A DNA stretch of 5,034 bases from Rubrobacteraceae bacterium. GTDB lineage: Bacteria > Actinomycetota > Rubrobacteria > Rubrobacterales > Rubrobacteraceae. The stretch lies in NCBI GenBank assembly GCA_029240775.1, contig JARDZQ010000180.1, positions 1-5,034 of the forward strand. Reading direction: 5' to 3'. The position numbers and the translations under genes were made by a program. The notes beneath the pieces are model-generated. The model was given only the letters and a program-made list of their open reading frames with translations. It searched no databases and was not told where the DNA came from. Below are positions 1-5,034 of the stretch, piece by piece; the stretch's first letter is position 1; the number at the start of each line of letters is the position of its first letter.

Positions 1-1
1 C

Positions 2-400
2 CACGGACGGCGCCTTATACGCTACCGGGGTCGGCCCCAGATCTGCAACCACTGCCCCGCGAAGCCCGACTGCACCGACTCCGACGAGGGCAGGGAGGTG
101 GTGCACGCGATGGATCCCTGGCCCCACTCCGAGGCGGGCCGCTTCCACCGGGGTATCTCGCTCGCGGTGGTTCTTATCACAGGCCTGGTCCTCGCGGTCG
201 AGACCCTCCGCAACCACTCACCGTTAGAGCTGGCTGTGCTCGCCGCCGTGGCCCTGGCCGTCGTGCTGACAGCCTGGTACCTGCACGCAGCCTTCCGCGC
301 CAGTCCGGCCAACTTCCCGACCTCTCCGCCGCGGGTTCCTGCGGAACCCGTCCACCCAGGATACTCCAAGGGGAAAGGGAAGGGCCTGCCGGCGGGGTAG
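2..400 (+). CDS. C-terminal part of an unidentified two-helix membrane protein with a CxxC-x5-C motif (5' end cut by window edge)
   Basis: This frame is open from the first complete codon of the window to a TAG at 398-400, giving 132 visible residues. The real start lies upstream. A GTG at 98 and an ATG at 110 could serve as starts, but neither has a good ribosome site and the open frame continues past both, so I treat the gene as truncated. In order the fragment shows a basic stretch (RRLIRYRGRPQ), a cysteine motif C15-x2-C18-x5-C24 followed by TDSDEGREV, then two hydrophobic segments at about residues 52-70 and 75-97 that look like a transmembrane hairpin. It ends in a Pro/Lys/Gly-rich tail (YSKGKGKG). 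The cysteines, with nearby His17, could bind zinc or another metal; this is inference. I do not recognise the family and assign no function. It is separated from the stress protein gene by 205 bases and may belong to a different transcript. Confidence 0.7.
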   Translation, partial: HGRRLIRYRGRPQICNHCPAKPDCTDSDEGREVVHAMDPWPHSEAGRFHRGISLAVVLITGLVLAVETLRNHSPLELAVLAAVALAVVLTAWYLHAAFRASPANFPTSPPRVPAEPVHPGYSKGKGKGLPAG

Positions 401-402
401 GC
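384..402 (+). terminator. Weak hairpin overlapping the stop codon of the left-edge gene
   Basis: GCCTGCC (384-390) can pair with GGTAGGC (396-402) around a five-base loop, giving seven pairs with one G-U. The stem covers the TAG stop. There is no following T-tract, so it is not a typical Rho-independent terminator. In GC-rich DNA such a hairpin can arise by chance. It is listed only because it sits at a gene end. Confidence 0.15.
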
Positions 403-578
403 TCGCGGGTGTCGAGGGCCTGATCCATCTTCGCCACCAACGGGAAATGTGGGGGCCAGGCCTTACGTGGTTGGCGGGCAACTGGTCCATCGGGATCAGG
501 AGATTAGGGAAAATTGCTCAGGGAAGCGCGCTCCGCCCGCGTTATGCTGCTCCCATGGAGGACCGGGTGTTGTCGACA

Positions 579-593
579 CTGGTTGGAGACCAG
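579..593 (+). promoter_or_regulatory. Small hairpin directly abutting the stress protein ribosome site
   Basis: CTGGT (579-583) pairs perfectly with ACCAG (589-593) around the loop TGGAG, and the AGGAGG ribosome site begins at the very next base. Such a stem could place or modulate ribosome access, but five pairs in GC-rich DNA may be chance. Confidence 0.2.
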
Positions 594-599
594 AGGAGG
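594..599 (+). promoter_or_regulatory. Ribosome binding site of the stress protein gene (start-deciding)
   Basis: A perfect AGGAGG lies six bases before the ATG at 606. It selects that ATG over the in-frame upstream ATGs at 447 and 555, neither of which has a comparable site. The resulting N-terminus (MSVLPEKILVATDGS) fits the start of UspA-family proteins. Confidence 0.85.
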
Positions 600-605
600 C
601 GAGCG

Positions 606-1094
606 ATGAGCGTGTTGCCGGAGAAGATCCTGGTGGCTACCGACGGTTCTGAACAGGCGGGGAGGGCAACCCGAACGGCGGCCGAGCTCGCCGGGAAGCT
701 CGGAGCCGAACTGCACTTGATCTACGTGGGGGAGCCGCCCGTCGTCTTCCATCCGGAGATGCGGGGATATACCGCCCTCTACGAGAGAAGCGAGCAGGAT
801 GGCAGGAAGCTCTTGGAGGAGGAAGCGGAGCGAATTCGTGCGTCCGGAGCGACGGTCGCCAGGTCTCACTTGAGAATGGGCAGACCCGACGTGCAGCTAC
901 TGGCCGTGGCAGGGGAGATCGGCGCGGGTATGCTAGTGGTCGGAAGCCGGGGGCTGGGCGGTGTCAAGCGAGCCCTCATGGCAGCATATCCGACTCCGTG
1001 GTTCATCACGCGCACTGCCCGGTGCTCCTCGCGCGGGCGGAAGTGGAGTAGCGTGACACTGCGGTGCATCTCCCCTGTGCGGACGGATAACTGA
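606..1094 (+). CDS. Universal stress protein, UspA family, frameshifted near the 3' end
   Basis: The protein is a small cytosolic alpha/beta nucleotide-binding protein of the Usp family. Such proteins are usually dimers induced by starvation, hypoxia or redox stress. The N-terminus KILVATDGSEQAGRA carries the conserved Asp13 of strand 1. Residues 108-125 carry the start of the ATP motif G-2x-G-9x-G-S/T (Gly113 and Gly116 in VVGSRGLGGVKRALM). As written, the frame then changes. Residues 126-162 are unlike the family and end at a TGA (1092-1094) that abuts the cydD ATG. If one G is restored after the ATG at 978-980, the reading becomes GSISDSVVHHAHCPVL and on to a TAG at 1049-1051. That gives 148 residues, a normal family length, and completes the ATP motif exactly. 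The gene is therefore either broken at its end or carries a sequencing error. Its place before cydDC suggests co-expression with the oxidase assembly genes. Family assignment is firm; its specific role is unknown. Confidence 0.85.
   Translation: MSVLPEKILVATDGSEQAGRATRTAAELAGKLGAELHLIYVGEPPVVFHPEMRGYTALYERSEQDGRKLLEEEAERIRASGATVARSHLRMGRPDVQLLAVAGEIGAGMLVVGSRGLGGVKRALMAAYPTPWFITRTARCSSRGRKWSSVTLRCISPVRTDN
981..1051 (+). other. Out-of-frame canonical C-terminus of the stress protein (one-base deletion scar)
   Basis: From about 981 the family-like coding runs in the +1-shifted frame: codons from 983 read SISDSVVHHAHCPVL and end at TAG 1049-1051. The upstream frame reads ATG GCA GCA here, whereas the family predicts ATG GGC AGC, so the simplest explanation is a lost G in a short G run at 980-981. 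No slippery heptamer or downstream pseudoknot is evident that would make this a programmed shift. Confidence 0.8.
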
Positions 1095-2816
1095 ATGGGT
1101 GGAGGTCTGCTCCGGCGGATCCCGCCCGTGCGGCTGTATCTGGGCGCCACGGTCCTGATAGGACTCCTCGTGGCGGTCGTAACGGTCGCCCAGATGGCTT
1201 TTCTGAGCAAGATAGTGGACCGGGTCTTTCTGAAAGCAGGAGGCGGCGAACAGGCCGTTACCCTGCTCTTGATGCTCGCGGGCACCGCCGTTCTGCGGGC
1301 CGGACTGCTCTGGGTCCGTGAGACCACGGCGCAGCAAGGTGCGGTCCGGGTAAAGAACGATCTCAGGGAGAGGCTGTTCGCCCACGTGCTGCGGCTGGGA
1401 CCGGCCTACGCTAACAGCGAGCGTCCCGGCGAGCTCACGACGACCCTGACGGAGGGTGTCGAGCGGCTCGATCCGTACTTCGCCCGATATCTGCCGCAGG
1501 TTCTCCTGAGCGCCGTTGTTCCACTGCTGGTGGTGGCTTACATCCTTCCCCGTGACGCTGCCAGCGCGGTACTGCTGGTCGTTACCGCGCCTGTTATACC
1601 GGTGATGATGGTACTGGTCGGGAGTTATGCCGAGGAGCACACGCGGCGCCAGTGGCTCGCGCTCTCGCGCATGGGCGCGCACTTCCTCGGCGCCCTGCAG
1701 GGTTTGCCGACGCTCAAGGCGTTCGGGCGCGTCGCGGCCGAGGAAGAGAAGGTTGAGCGGGTTAGCGGCGAGTTCAGGGAGCGTACGCTGAAGGTGCTGC
1801 GCTACGCTTTCCTCTCAGGGCTGGTGCTCGAGTTTATGACGGCCGCCGCCATAGCGCTCGTCGCGGTGGTTCTGGGGGTGCGTCTGATCAACGGCGCCAT
1901 CTCCTTCCAGGACGCCTTCCTGGTGCTTCTCCTGACGCCGGAGTTCTACCGGCCCCTGCGCGACCTCGGCATCCACCGTCACGCCGGGATGGAGGGCAAG
2001 GCCTCAGCCGAACGGATCTTCGAGATACTCGATACCCCGGTGCCACCGGACGGAACTGTGCAGGAGAACCTGTCCGGAGAGCTGGAGCTCTCGTTCTCCG
2101 GCGTCCGTTTCACCTATCCGGGGCGAGACCTCCCAGCGCTCGACGAGCTGAGCCTAACCCTGCCGGCCGGCTCTCGCACGGCTCTGGTCGGGCGCAGCGG
2201 CTCAGGCAAGAGCACCCTGGTCGGTCTGCTCCTGAGGTTCCTGGACCCGGACGCCGGCGTCATCTCGGCCAACGGGGTTCCGAGCGGGGATCTACCGGCG
2301 GTGGCCTGGCGGGAGCACGTGGCGCTGGTGCCGCAGCGCCCGCACCTCTTCTACGGCAACGTGCTCGAGAACATCAGGCTGGCGAAACCGGATGCCACCC
2401 GGTCCGAGGTCGAGCGGGCGGCTGAGTTGGCGGGGGCTGCGGAGTTCATCCGGCGTATGCCGCACGGCTACGACACCCAGATCGGGGAGCGGGGCCTGCG
2501 CCTCTCCGGCGGCGAGGCGCAGAGGCTAGCGATAGCCCGCGCCTTCCTCAAGGACGCCGCCCTGCTCATTATGGACGAGCCTACCTCCAGCCTGGACCCG
2601 GAGAGCGAGCGTCTCGTCAGGGATGCCCTCGACCGCCTGACGCGGGACCGGACCTCCCTGATCGTCGCCCACCGCCTGAACACCGTAAGCACCGCGGACA
2701 GGATCGTCGTTCTGCACGAAGGCCAGGTTGCGGAGACCGGGACCCACGCGGGACTACTCGAACGCAAAGGGCATTACTCGCTCTTGGCGGATGCCTACGA
2801 GGACGTGCCGGTATGA
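1095..2816 (+). CDS. cydD: CydD, ABC half-transporter subunit for cytochrome bd assembly
   Basis: CydD pairs with CydC in the inner membrane as an ATP-driven exporter required to make cytochrome bd. Reduced thiols (cysteine, glutathione) were long proposed as cargo, and recent work proposes haem handling. The protein is 573 residues, a normal length. An N-terminal six-helix membrane domain occupies about residues 1-315. It includes the family stretches YFARYLPQ, LRYAFLSGLVLEF and TPEFYRPLRDLGIH, the last being typical of CydD rather than of general lipid or drug exporters. The nucleotide-binding domain has Walker A GRSGSGKST (366-374, Lys372), Q-loop Gln414, signature LSGGE (470-474), Walker B with Asp494 and catalytic Glu495, D-loop SSLD and H-loop His526, so it looks ATPase-competent. 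The ATG at 1095 is the earliest possible start, because an in-frame TGA precedes it directly. Its ribosome site is weak (GGA at 1085-1087), which hints at coupling to upstream translation. It overlaps cydC by four bases. Confidence 0.95.
   Translation: MGGGLLRRIPPVRLYLGATVLIGLLVAVVTVAQMAFLSKIVDRVFLKAGGGEQAVTLLLMLAGTAVLRAGLLWVRETTAQQGAVRVKNDLRERLFAHVLRLGPAYANSERPGELTTTLTEGVERLDPYFARYLPQVLLSAVVPLLVVAYILPRDAASAVLLVVTAPVIPVMMVLVGSYAEEHTRRQWLALSRMGAHFLGALQGLPTLKAFGRVAAEEEKVERVSGEFRERTLKVLRYAFLSGLVLEFMTAAAIALVAVVLGVRLINGAISFQDAFLVLLLTPEFYRPLRDLGIHRHAGMEGKASAERIFEILDTPVPPDGTVQENLSGELELSFSGVRFTYPGRDLPALDELSLTLPAGSRTALVGRSGSGKSTLVGLLLRFLDPDAGVISANGVPSGDLPAVAWREHVALVPQRPHLFYGNVLENIRLAKPDATRSEVERAAELAGAAEFIRRMPHGYDTQIGERGLRLSGGEAQRLAIARAFLKDAALLIMDEPTSSLDPESERLVRDALDRLTRDRTSLIVAHRLNTVSTADRIVVLHEGQVAETGTHAGLLERKGHYSLLADAYEDVPV
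2799..2803 (+). promoter_or_regulatory. Ribosome binding site of cydC inside the cydD end
   Basis: GAGGA lies nine bases before the cydC ATG at 2813, within the last codons of cydD. Together with the ATGA overlap of stop and start it supports this start and coupled translation at a near 1:1 ratio, as expected for a heterodimer. Confidence 0.65.
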
Positions 2817-4549
2817 GGGTGTTCCTGCGTCTGCTTGGTTTCATGAGACCCTACTGGTGGCGGGTCCTGCTTGGTGTCCTGCTCGGGGTGGCGACGGTAG
2901 CGAGTAACGTGGGTCTCCTTGCTACTGCGGCGTACGTGATCTCCGCCGCCGCCGTAGTGCCTTTCCTGGCTATGCTCACCGTCCCGGTCTACCTCGTGCG
3001 ACTCTTGAGCGTCTCGCGGGCCGTCTCGCGTTACGCCGAGAGGCTCGTCTCGCACGACGTTACCTTCAGACTGCTGGCGGAACTCAGGACCCGCTTCTTC
3101 ATCCGCCTCGCGCCCCTGGCGCCGGCCCGCCTGCTGAAGTACCGCAGCGGGGATCTCCTCGTCCGCGTCGTGAAGGACGTCGAGGAGCTGCAGAACGTGT
3201 ATTTGTACTCCTTCTCTCCCGTGGCTGTGGCGCTCTCCGTCTGCGCGCTCGCTACCCTCGTCCTCTTCACCTTCGACCCGGCCATTGCCTTCGTGGCCCT
3301 CGGTTTCTTGACTGCCACCGGCGTCGGTGTGCCTGTCCTGGTGCGGGCGCTCTCTAAAGGGCTGGGGCGGCGGCAGCTGCGGCTGCGGGCGGAGCTCGAC
3401 GCCAGGATCGTGGACGACGTCCAGGGGGTGCAGGACATCCTCGCTTTCGGACGGGAAGGCGGTGAGCAGCACGAGATCTCCACCATAAACACCAGGCTCG
3501 GGCTGGTGCAGCGCCGGATGGCCCTGGTGACCGGTCTGCAGAACGCCCTAAGCGACCTGATGATGAACCTGGCGATGGTAGCGGTGCTTATCGTCGCGAT
3601 CCCCCTGGTCGCGGCGGGGGAGATGGACGGTGTCTTTCTGGCGTTCATCGCGCTCGTAGTGCTCGGCAGCTTCGAAGCCGTAGCTCCGCTCGGCGCTGCC
3701 TTCCAGGTCCTCGGTCGTTCCGTCGGAGCCGGCGAACGCCTCTTCGAGATCTCCGACTCAGAGCCCCAAGTCACGGACCTGCCCGAGCCCCTGTCCTTGC
3801 CACAGGACGGCACGCTGGCGCTGGACCGGGTGAGCTTCAGATACGATGAAGACGGTTCGCCGGCGCTGCGGGACGTCTCCTTCGTTCTGCGGCCTGGCAG
3901 CCGGGTTGCGGTAGTGGGGCCGAGCGGCTCGGGCAAGAGCACGCTGGCCGGCCTGATCCTTCGTTTCTGGGACCCCGACAGCGGCGAGGTCCGTCTCGGC
4001 GGCTGGGATGTCCGCTGCTACGCCCAGGGGGATCTCCGGGCAATGATCGGTGTCGTCTCCCAGGATACCCACGTCTTCAACGACACGGTGCGCAACAACC
4101 TGCTTCTTGCCGACCCGGAGGCAGACGACGCTTCTTTGTACAGGGCAATAGGGGAGGCACATCTGACAGGTCTCGTGGAAGGACTGCCTGGCGGGCTGGA
4201 CGGGTACGTCGGCGAGCAGGGCCAGCGGCTCTCCGGCGGGGAGCGGCAGCGGTTGGCCGTCGCCCGGGCCCTGCTCAAGGACGCCCCGGTGCTCGTACTC
4301 GACGAGGCCACGGCCAATCTGGACACCGTGACGGAACGCGAGCTCCTCGGGACAATCCGGGAGCTGATGCGCGGCAGGACTACGCTCCAGATTACCCACC
4401 GGCTCGTCGAGATGGAGACGATGGACGAGATACTGGTGCTTGACGAGGGGCAAGTCGTCGAGCGCGGCACCCACGAAGAACTGGTCCGGAAGGACGGACA
4501 GTATCGCCGGATGCTGGCCGTGCAGGACGGCATGCTGGCAACGGCCTGA
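2813..4549 (+). CDS. cydC: CydC, ABC half-transporter subunit for cytochrome bd assembly
   Basis: CydC is the partner half of the CydDC exporter in the cytoplasmic membrane. It is 578 residues, close to the usual length. The membrane domain covers about residues 1-315. It carries the CydC hallmark SRYAERLVSHDVTFRLL (72-88) and FEAVAPLGAAFQVLG in the last helix region. His81 of the SHD motif aligns by my count with His85 of E. coli CydC, which I recall as a haem ligand in structural work on CydDC. The ATPase domain has Walker A GPSGSGKST (369-377, Lys375), Q-loop Gln417, signature LSGGE (473-477), Walker B with Asp497 and Glu498, D-loop ANLD and H-loop His529. Both halves of the dimer therefore keep full catalytic sets, with no sign of a degenerate site. 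The start overlaps the cydD stop as ATGA. The gene is followed by a 106-base spacer and cydA. Confidence 0.95.
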   Translation: MRVFLRLLGFMRPYWWRVLLGVLLGVATVASNVGLLATAAYVISAAAVVPFLAMLTVPVYLVRLLSVSRAVSRYAERLVSHDVTFRLLAELRTRFFIRLAPLAPARLLKYRSGDLLVRVVKDVEELQNVYLYSFSPVAVALSVCALATLVLFTFDPAIAFVALGFLTATGVGVPVLVRALSKGLGRRQLRLRAELDARIVDDVQGVQDILAFGREGGEQHEISTINTRLGLVQRRMALVTGLQNALSDLMMNLAMVAVLIVAIPLVAAGEMDGVFLAFIALVVLGSFEAVAPLGAAFQVLGRSVGAGERLFEISDSEPQVTDLPEPLSLPQDGTLALDRVSFRYDEDGSPALRDVSFVLRPGSRVAVVGPSGSGKSTLAGLILRFWDPDSGEVRLGGWDVRCYAQGDLRAMIGVVSQDTHVFNDTVRNNLLLADPEADDASLYRAIGEAHLTGLVEGLPGGLDGYVGEQGQRLSGGERQRLAVARALLKDAPVLVLDEATANLDTVTERELLGTIRELMRGRTTLQITHRLVEMETMDEILVLDEGQVVERGTHEELVRKDGQYRRMLAVQDGMLATA

Positions 4550-4593
4550 AAGTAGTGACGGATGGCCGGCGACCCAAGAAACGGGCCAGATTT

Positions 4594-4630
4594 GATCAGG
4601 CGCCGCCCCGGCGGAGCCTGTAGCCTGATC
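4594..4630 (+). repeat. Inverted repeat / hairpin in the cydC-cydA spacer
   Basis: GATCAGGC (4594-4601) and GCCTGATC (4623-4630) are perfect inverted copies. Inside them CCGC (4603-4606) pairs with GCGG (4611-4614). A competing pairing joins CAGGC (4597-4601) with the nearer GCCTG (4616-4620), and stacks on that inner stem with a single G/A mismatch. Two alternative folds are thus possible. The 3' edge is 11 bases from the AGGAGG of cydA. No T-tract follows, so this is not a standard Rho-independent terminator. Plausible roles are a processing or stability element that sets oxidase versus transporter levels, or an operator for a dimeric regulator. The rest of the spacer (4550-4655) shows no gene and no convincing promoter. 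Confidence 0.5.
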
Positions 4631-4641
4631 CCGAGAACCAC

Positions 4642-4647
4642 AGGAGG
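4642..4647 (+). promoter_or_regulatory. Ribosome binding site of cydA (decides a TTG start)
   Basis: A perfect AGGAGG sits eight bases before the TTG at 4656. No in-frame ATG or GTG lies nearby upstream, and the first downstream ATG (codon 24) would remove the essential His19. The site therefore fixes TTG as the start. Confidence 0.85.
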
Positions 4648-4655
4648 TTAGGGTT

Positions 4656-5034
4656 TTGGAAGACGCGTTGTTGGTATCCCGGTTGCAGTTCGCCTTCACG
4701 GTGACCTACCACTACCTCTTTCCCATGCTCACCATGGGGCTGGCGCTGCTCATCTTCGTCTTGAAGAGTGTCTACATGCGCAACCGGAACGAGCTGTACA
4801 ACGACTCGGCGCGGTTTTGGGGCAAGATCTTCGCCGTAACGTTCGTCATGGGCGTAGTGACCGGCATACCCCTGGAGTTCCAGTTCGGGACCAACTGGGC
4901 CGCTTTCTCCGAGTACGCTGGGGACATCATAGCCCAGACACTGGCTATGGAAGGAGCGTTCGCCTTCTTCCTGGAGTCTGCGTTCGTGGGACTGTTCCTG
5001 TGGGGGGAGGACAGGTTCGGACAGAGGGTGCACT
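4656..5034 (+). CDS. cydA: CydA, cytochrome bd ubiquinol/menaquinol oxidase subunit I (3' end cut by window edge)
   Basis: CydA is the catalytic membrane subunit of cytochrome bd. It oxidises quinol and reduces oxygen to water at a high-spin haem pair, without pumping protons. The first 126 residues are visible. After the TTG start comes VSRLQFAFTVTYHYLF, with His19, the conserved axial ligand of a high-spin haem. Then follow FWGKIFAVTFVMGVVTG and the family signature EFQFGTNW (74-81), and then MEGAFAFFLESAFVGLF with Glu99 and Glu107, the conserved acidic residues of the proton/haem region. With the TTG start, His19, Glu99 and Glu107 have the same numbers as in E. coli CydA, which strongly supports this start. 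Three hydrophobic helices are seen at about 12-38, 55-72 and 93-117. The quinol loop and the remaining haem ligands lie beyond the window. It follows cydC by 106 bases on the same strand; cydB is expected next. Confidence 0.95.
   Translation, partial: MEDALLVSRLQFAFTVTYHYLFPMLTMGLALLIFVLKSVYMRNRNELYNDSARFWGKIFAVTFVMGVVTGIPLEFQFGTNWAAFSEYAGDIIAQTLAMEGAFAFFLESAFVGLFLWGEDRFGQRVH

Larger units (their letters stand above)
401..605. other. Spacer before the stress protein gene, likely holding its promoter
   Basis: No gene is supported here. An open frame runs from 447 into the stress protein gene, but its extra N-terminal residues do not resemble the family. An AT-richer patch at about 501-516 and a TATGCT at 543-548 look like promoter material. 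The nearest -35-like hexamer, TTGCTC at 514-519, is 23 bases from TATGCT, which is too far for a standard sigma-70-type promoter, so I do not call one. An 8-base inverted repeat, CCTGATCC (419-426) and GGATCAGG (493-500), spans 66 bases. A palindrome TGTCGACA lies at 571-578. Any of these could be regulatory, but none matches an operator I recognise. Confidence 0.35.

Noticed and set aside
44..97. Transposase-like C-terminal zinc knuckle (CxxC-x5-C followed by GRE)
   Set aside because: Some IS-family transposases end in a similar cysteine pattern, but here two membrane helices follow and no terminal inverted repeats or catalytic residues are visible.
514..548. Sigma-70-type promoter TTGCTC ... 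TATGCT before usp
   Set aside because: The spacing of 23 bases is well outside the usual 16-18; kept only as a note in the spacer description.
447..605. N-terminal extension of the stress protein from the ATG at 447
   Set aside because: The extra 53 residues do not resemble Usp proteins and the start lacks a ribosome site; AGGAGG at 594-599 points to 606.
975..990. Programmed ribosomal frameshift in usp
   Set aside because: There is no slippery heptamer, no obvious stimulatory stem directly downstream, and Usp genes are not known for this; a plain one-base deletion or sequencing error is simpler.
933..1682. Long minus-strand open frame of 249 codons
   Set aside because: It lies opposite the usp end and cydD, is rich in Arg/Gln/His/Pro low-complexity sequence typical of GC-rich shadows, and has no recognisable domain.
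3031..3942. Long minus-strand open frame of 303 codons opposite cydC
   Set aside because: Its Ser/Arg/Thr-biased composition is that of an antisense shadow, and the + strand carries an unmistakable CydC here.
1095..4549. General multidrug or lipid ABC exporter pair (MsbA-like, or a mycobacterial-type heterodimer)
   Set aside because: CydD- and CydC-specific stretches (EFYRPLRDLG; SRYAERLVSHD) and the adjacent cydA identify the pair as CydDC.

Overview
This window holds the assembly and structural genes of a cytochrome bd-type quinol oxidase on a GC-rich bacterial chromosome. All five genes that I support lie on the + strand. The layout is: the 3' end of an unidentified membrane-protein gene (to 400), a 205-base spacer, a UspA-family universal stress protein gene (from 606) that carries a one-base frameshift near its end, cydD (1095-2816), cydC (2813-4549), a 106-base spacer with an inverted repeat, and the first 126 codons of cydA (from a TTG at 4656, running off the window).

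CydD and CydC are the two half-transporters of the heterodimeric ABC exporter CydDC, which is needed to assemble cytochrome bd. CydA is the haem-bearing subunit of that oxidase, and cydB would be expected just past the right edge. cydD and cydC overlap by four bases (ATGA), so they are almost certainly translationally coupled. The short spacer before cydA has no T-tract terminator, so usp-cydD-cydC-cydA may be a single transcription unit, with the hairpin before cydA as a possible processing or attenuation point. The stress protein may be co-expressed with the oxidase under low-oxygen or redox stress. That is inference from position only.

GC-rich third positions, a TTG start, strong AGGAGG ribosome sites and the sequence style of the Cyd proteins suggest an Actinomycetota-like organism, possibly a deep lineage such as Rubrobacteria. 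No marker gene here can confirm this. I see no tRNA, rRNA, CRISPR array, insertion sequence or phage gene. The window is mainly a well-known system. Its unusual points are the frameshifted stress protein, the structured cydA leader, the D-C-A gene order and the unidentified Cys-motif membrane protein at the left edge.
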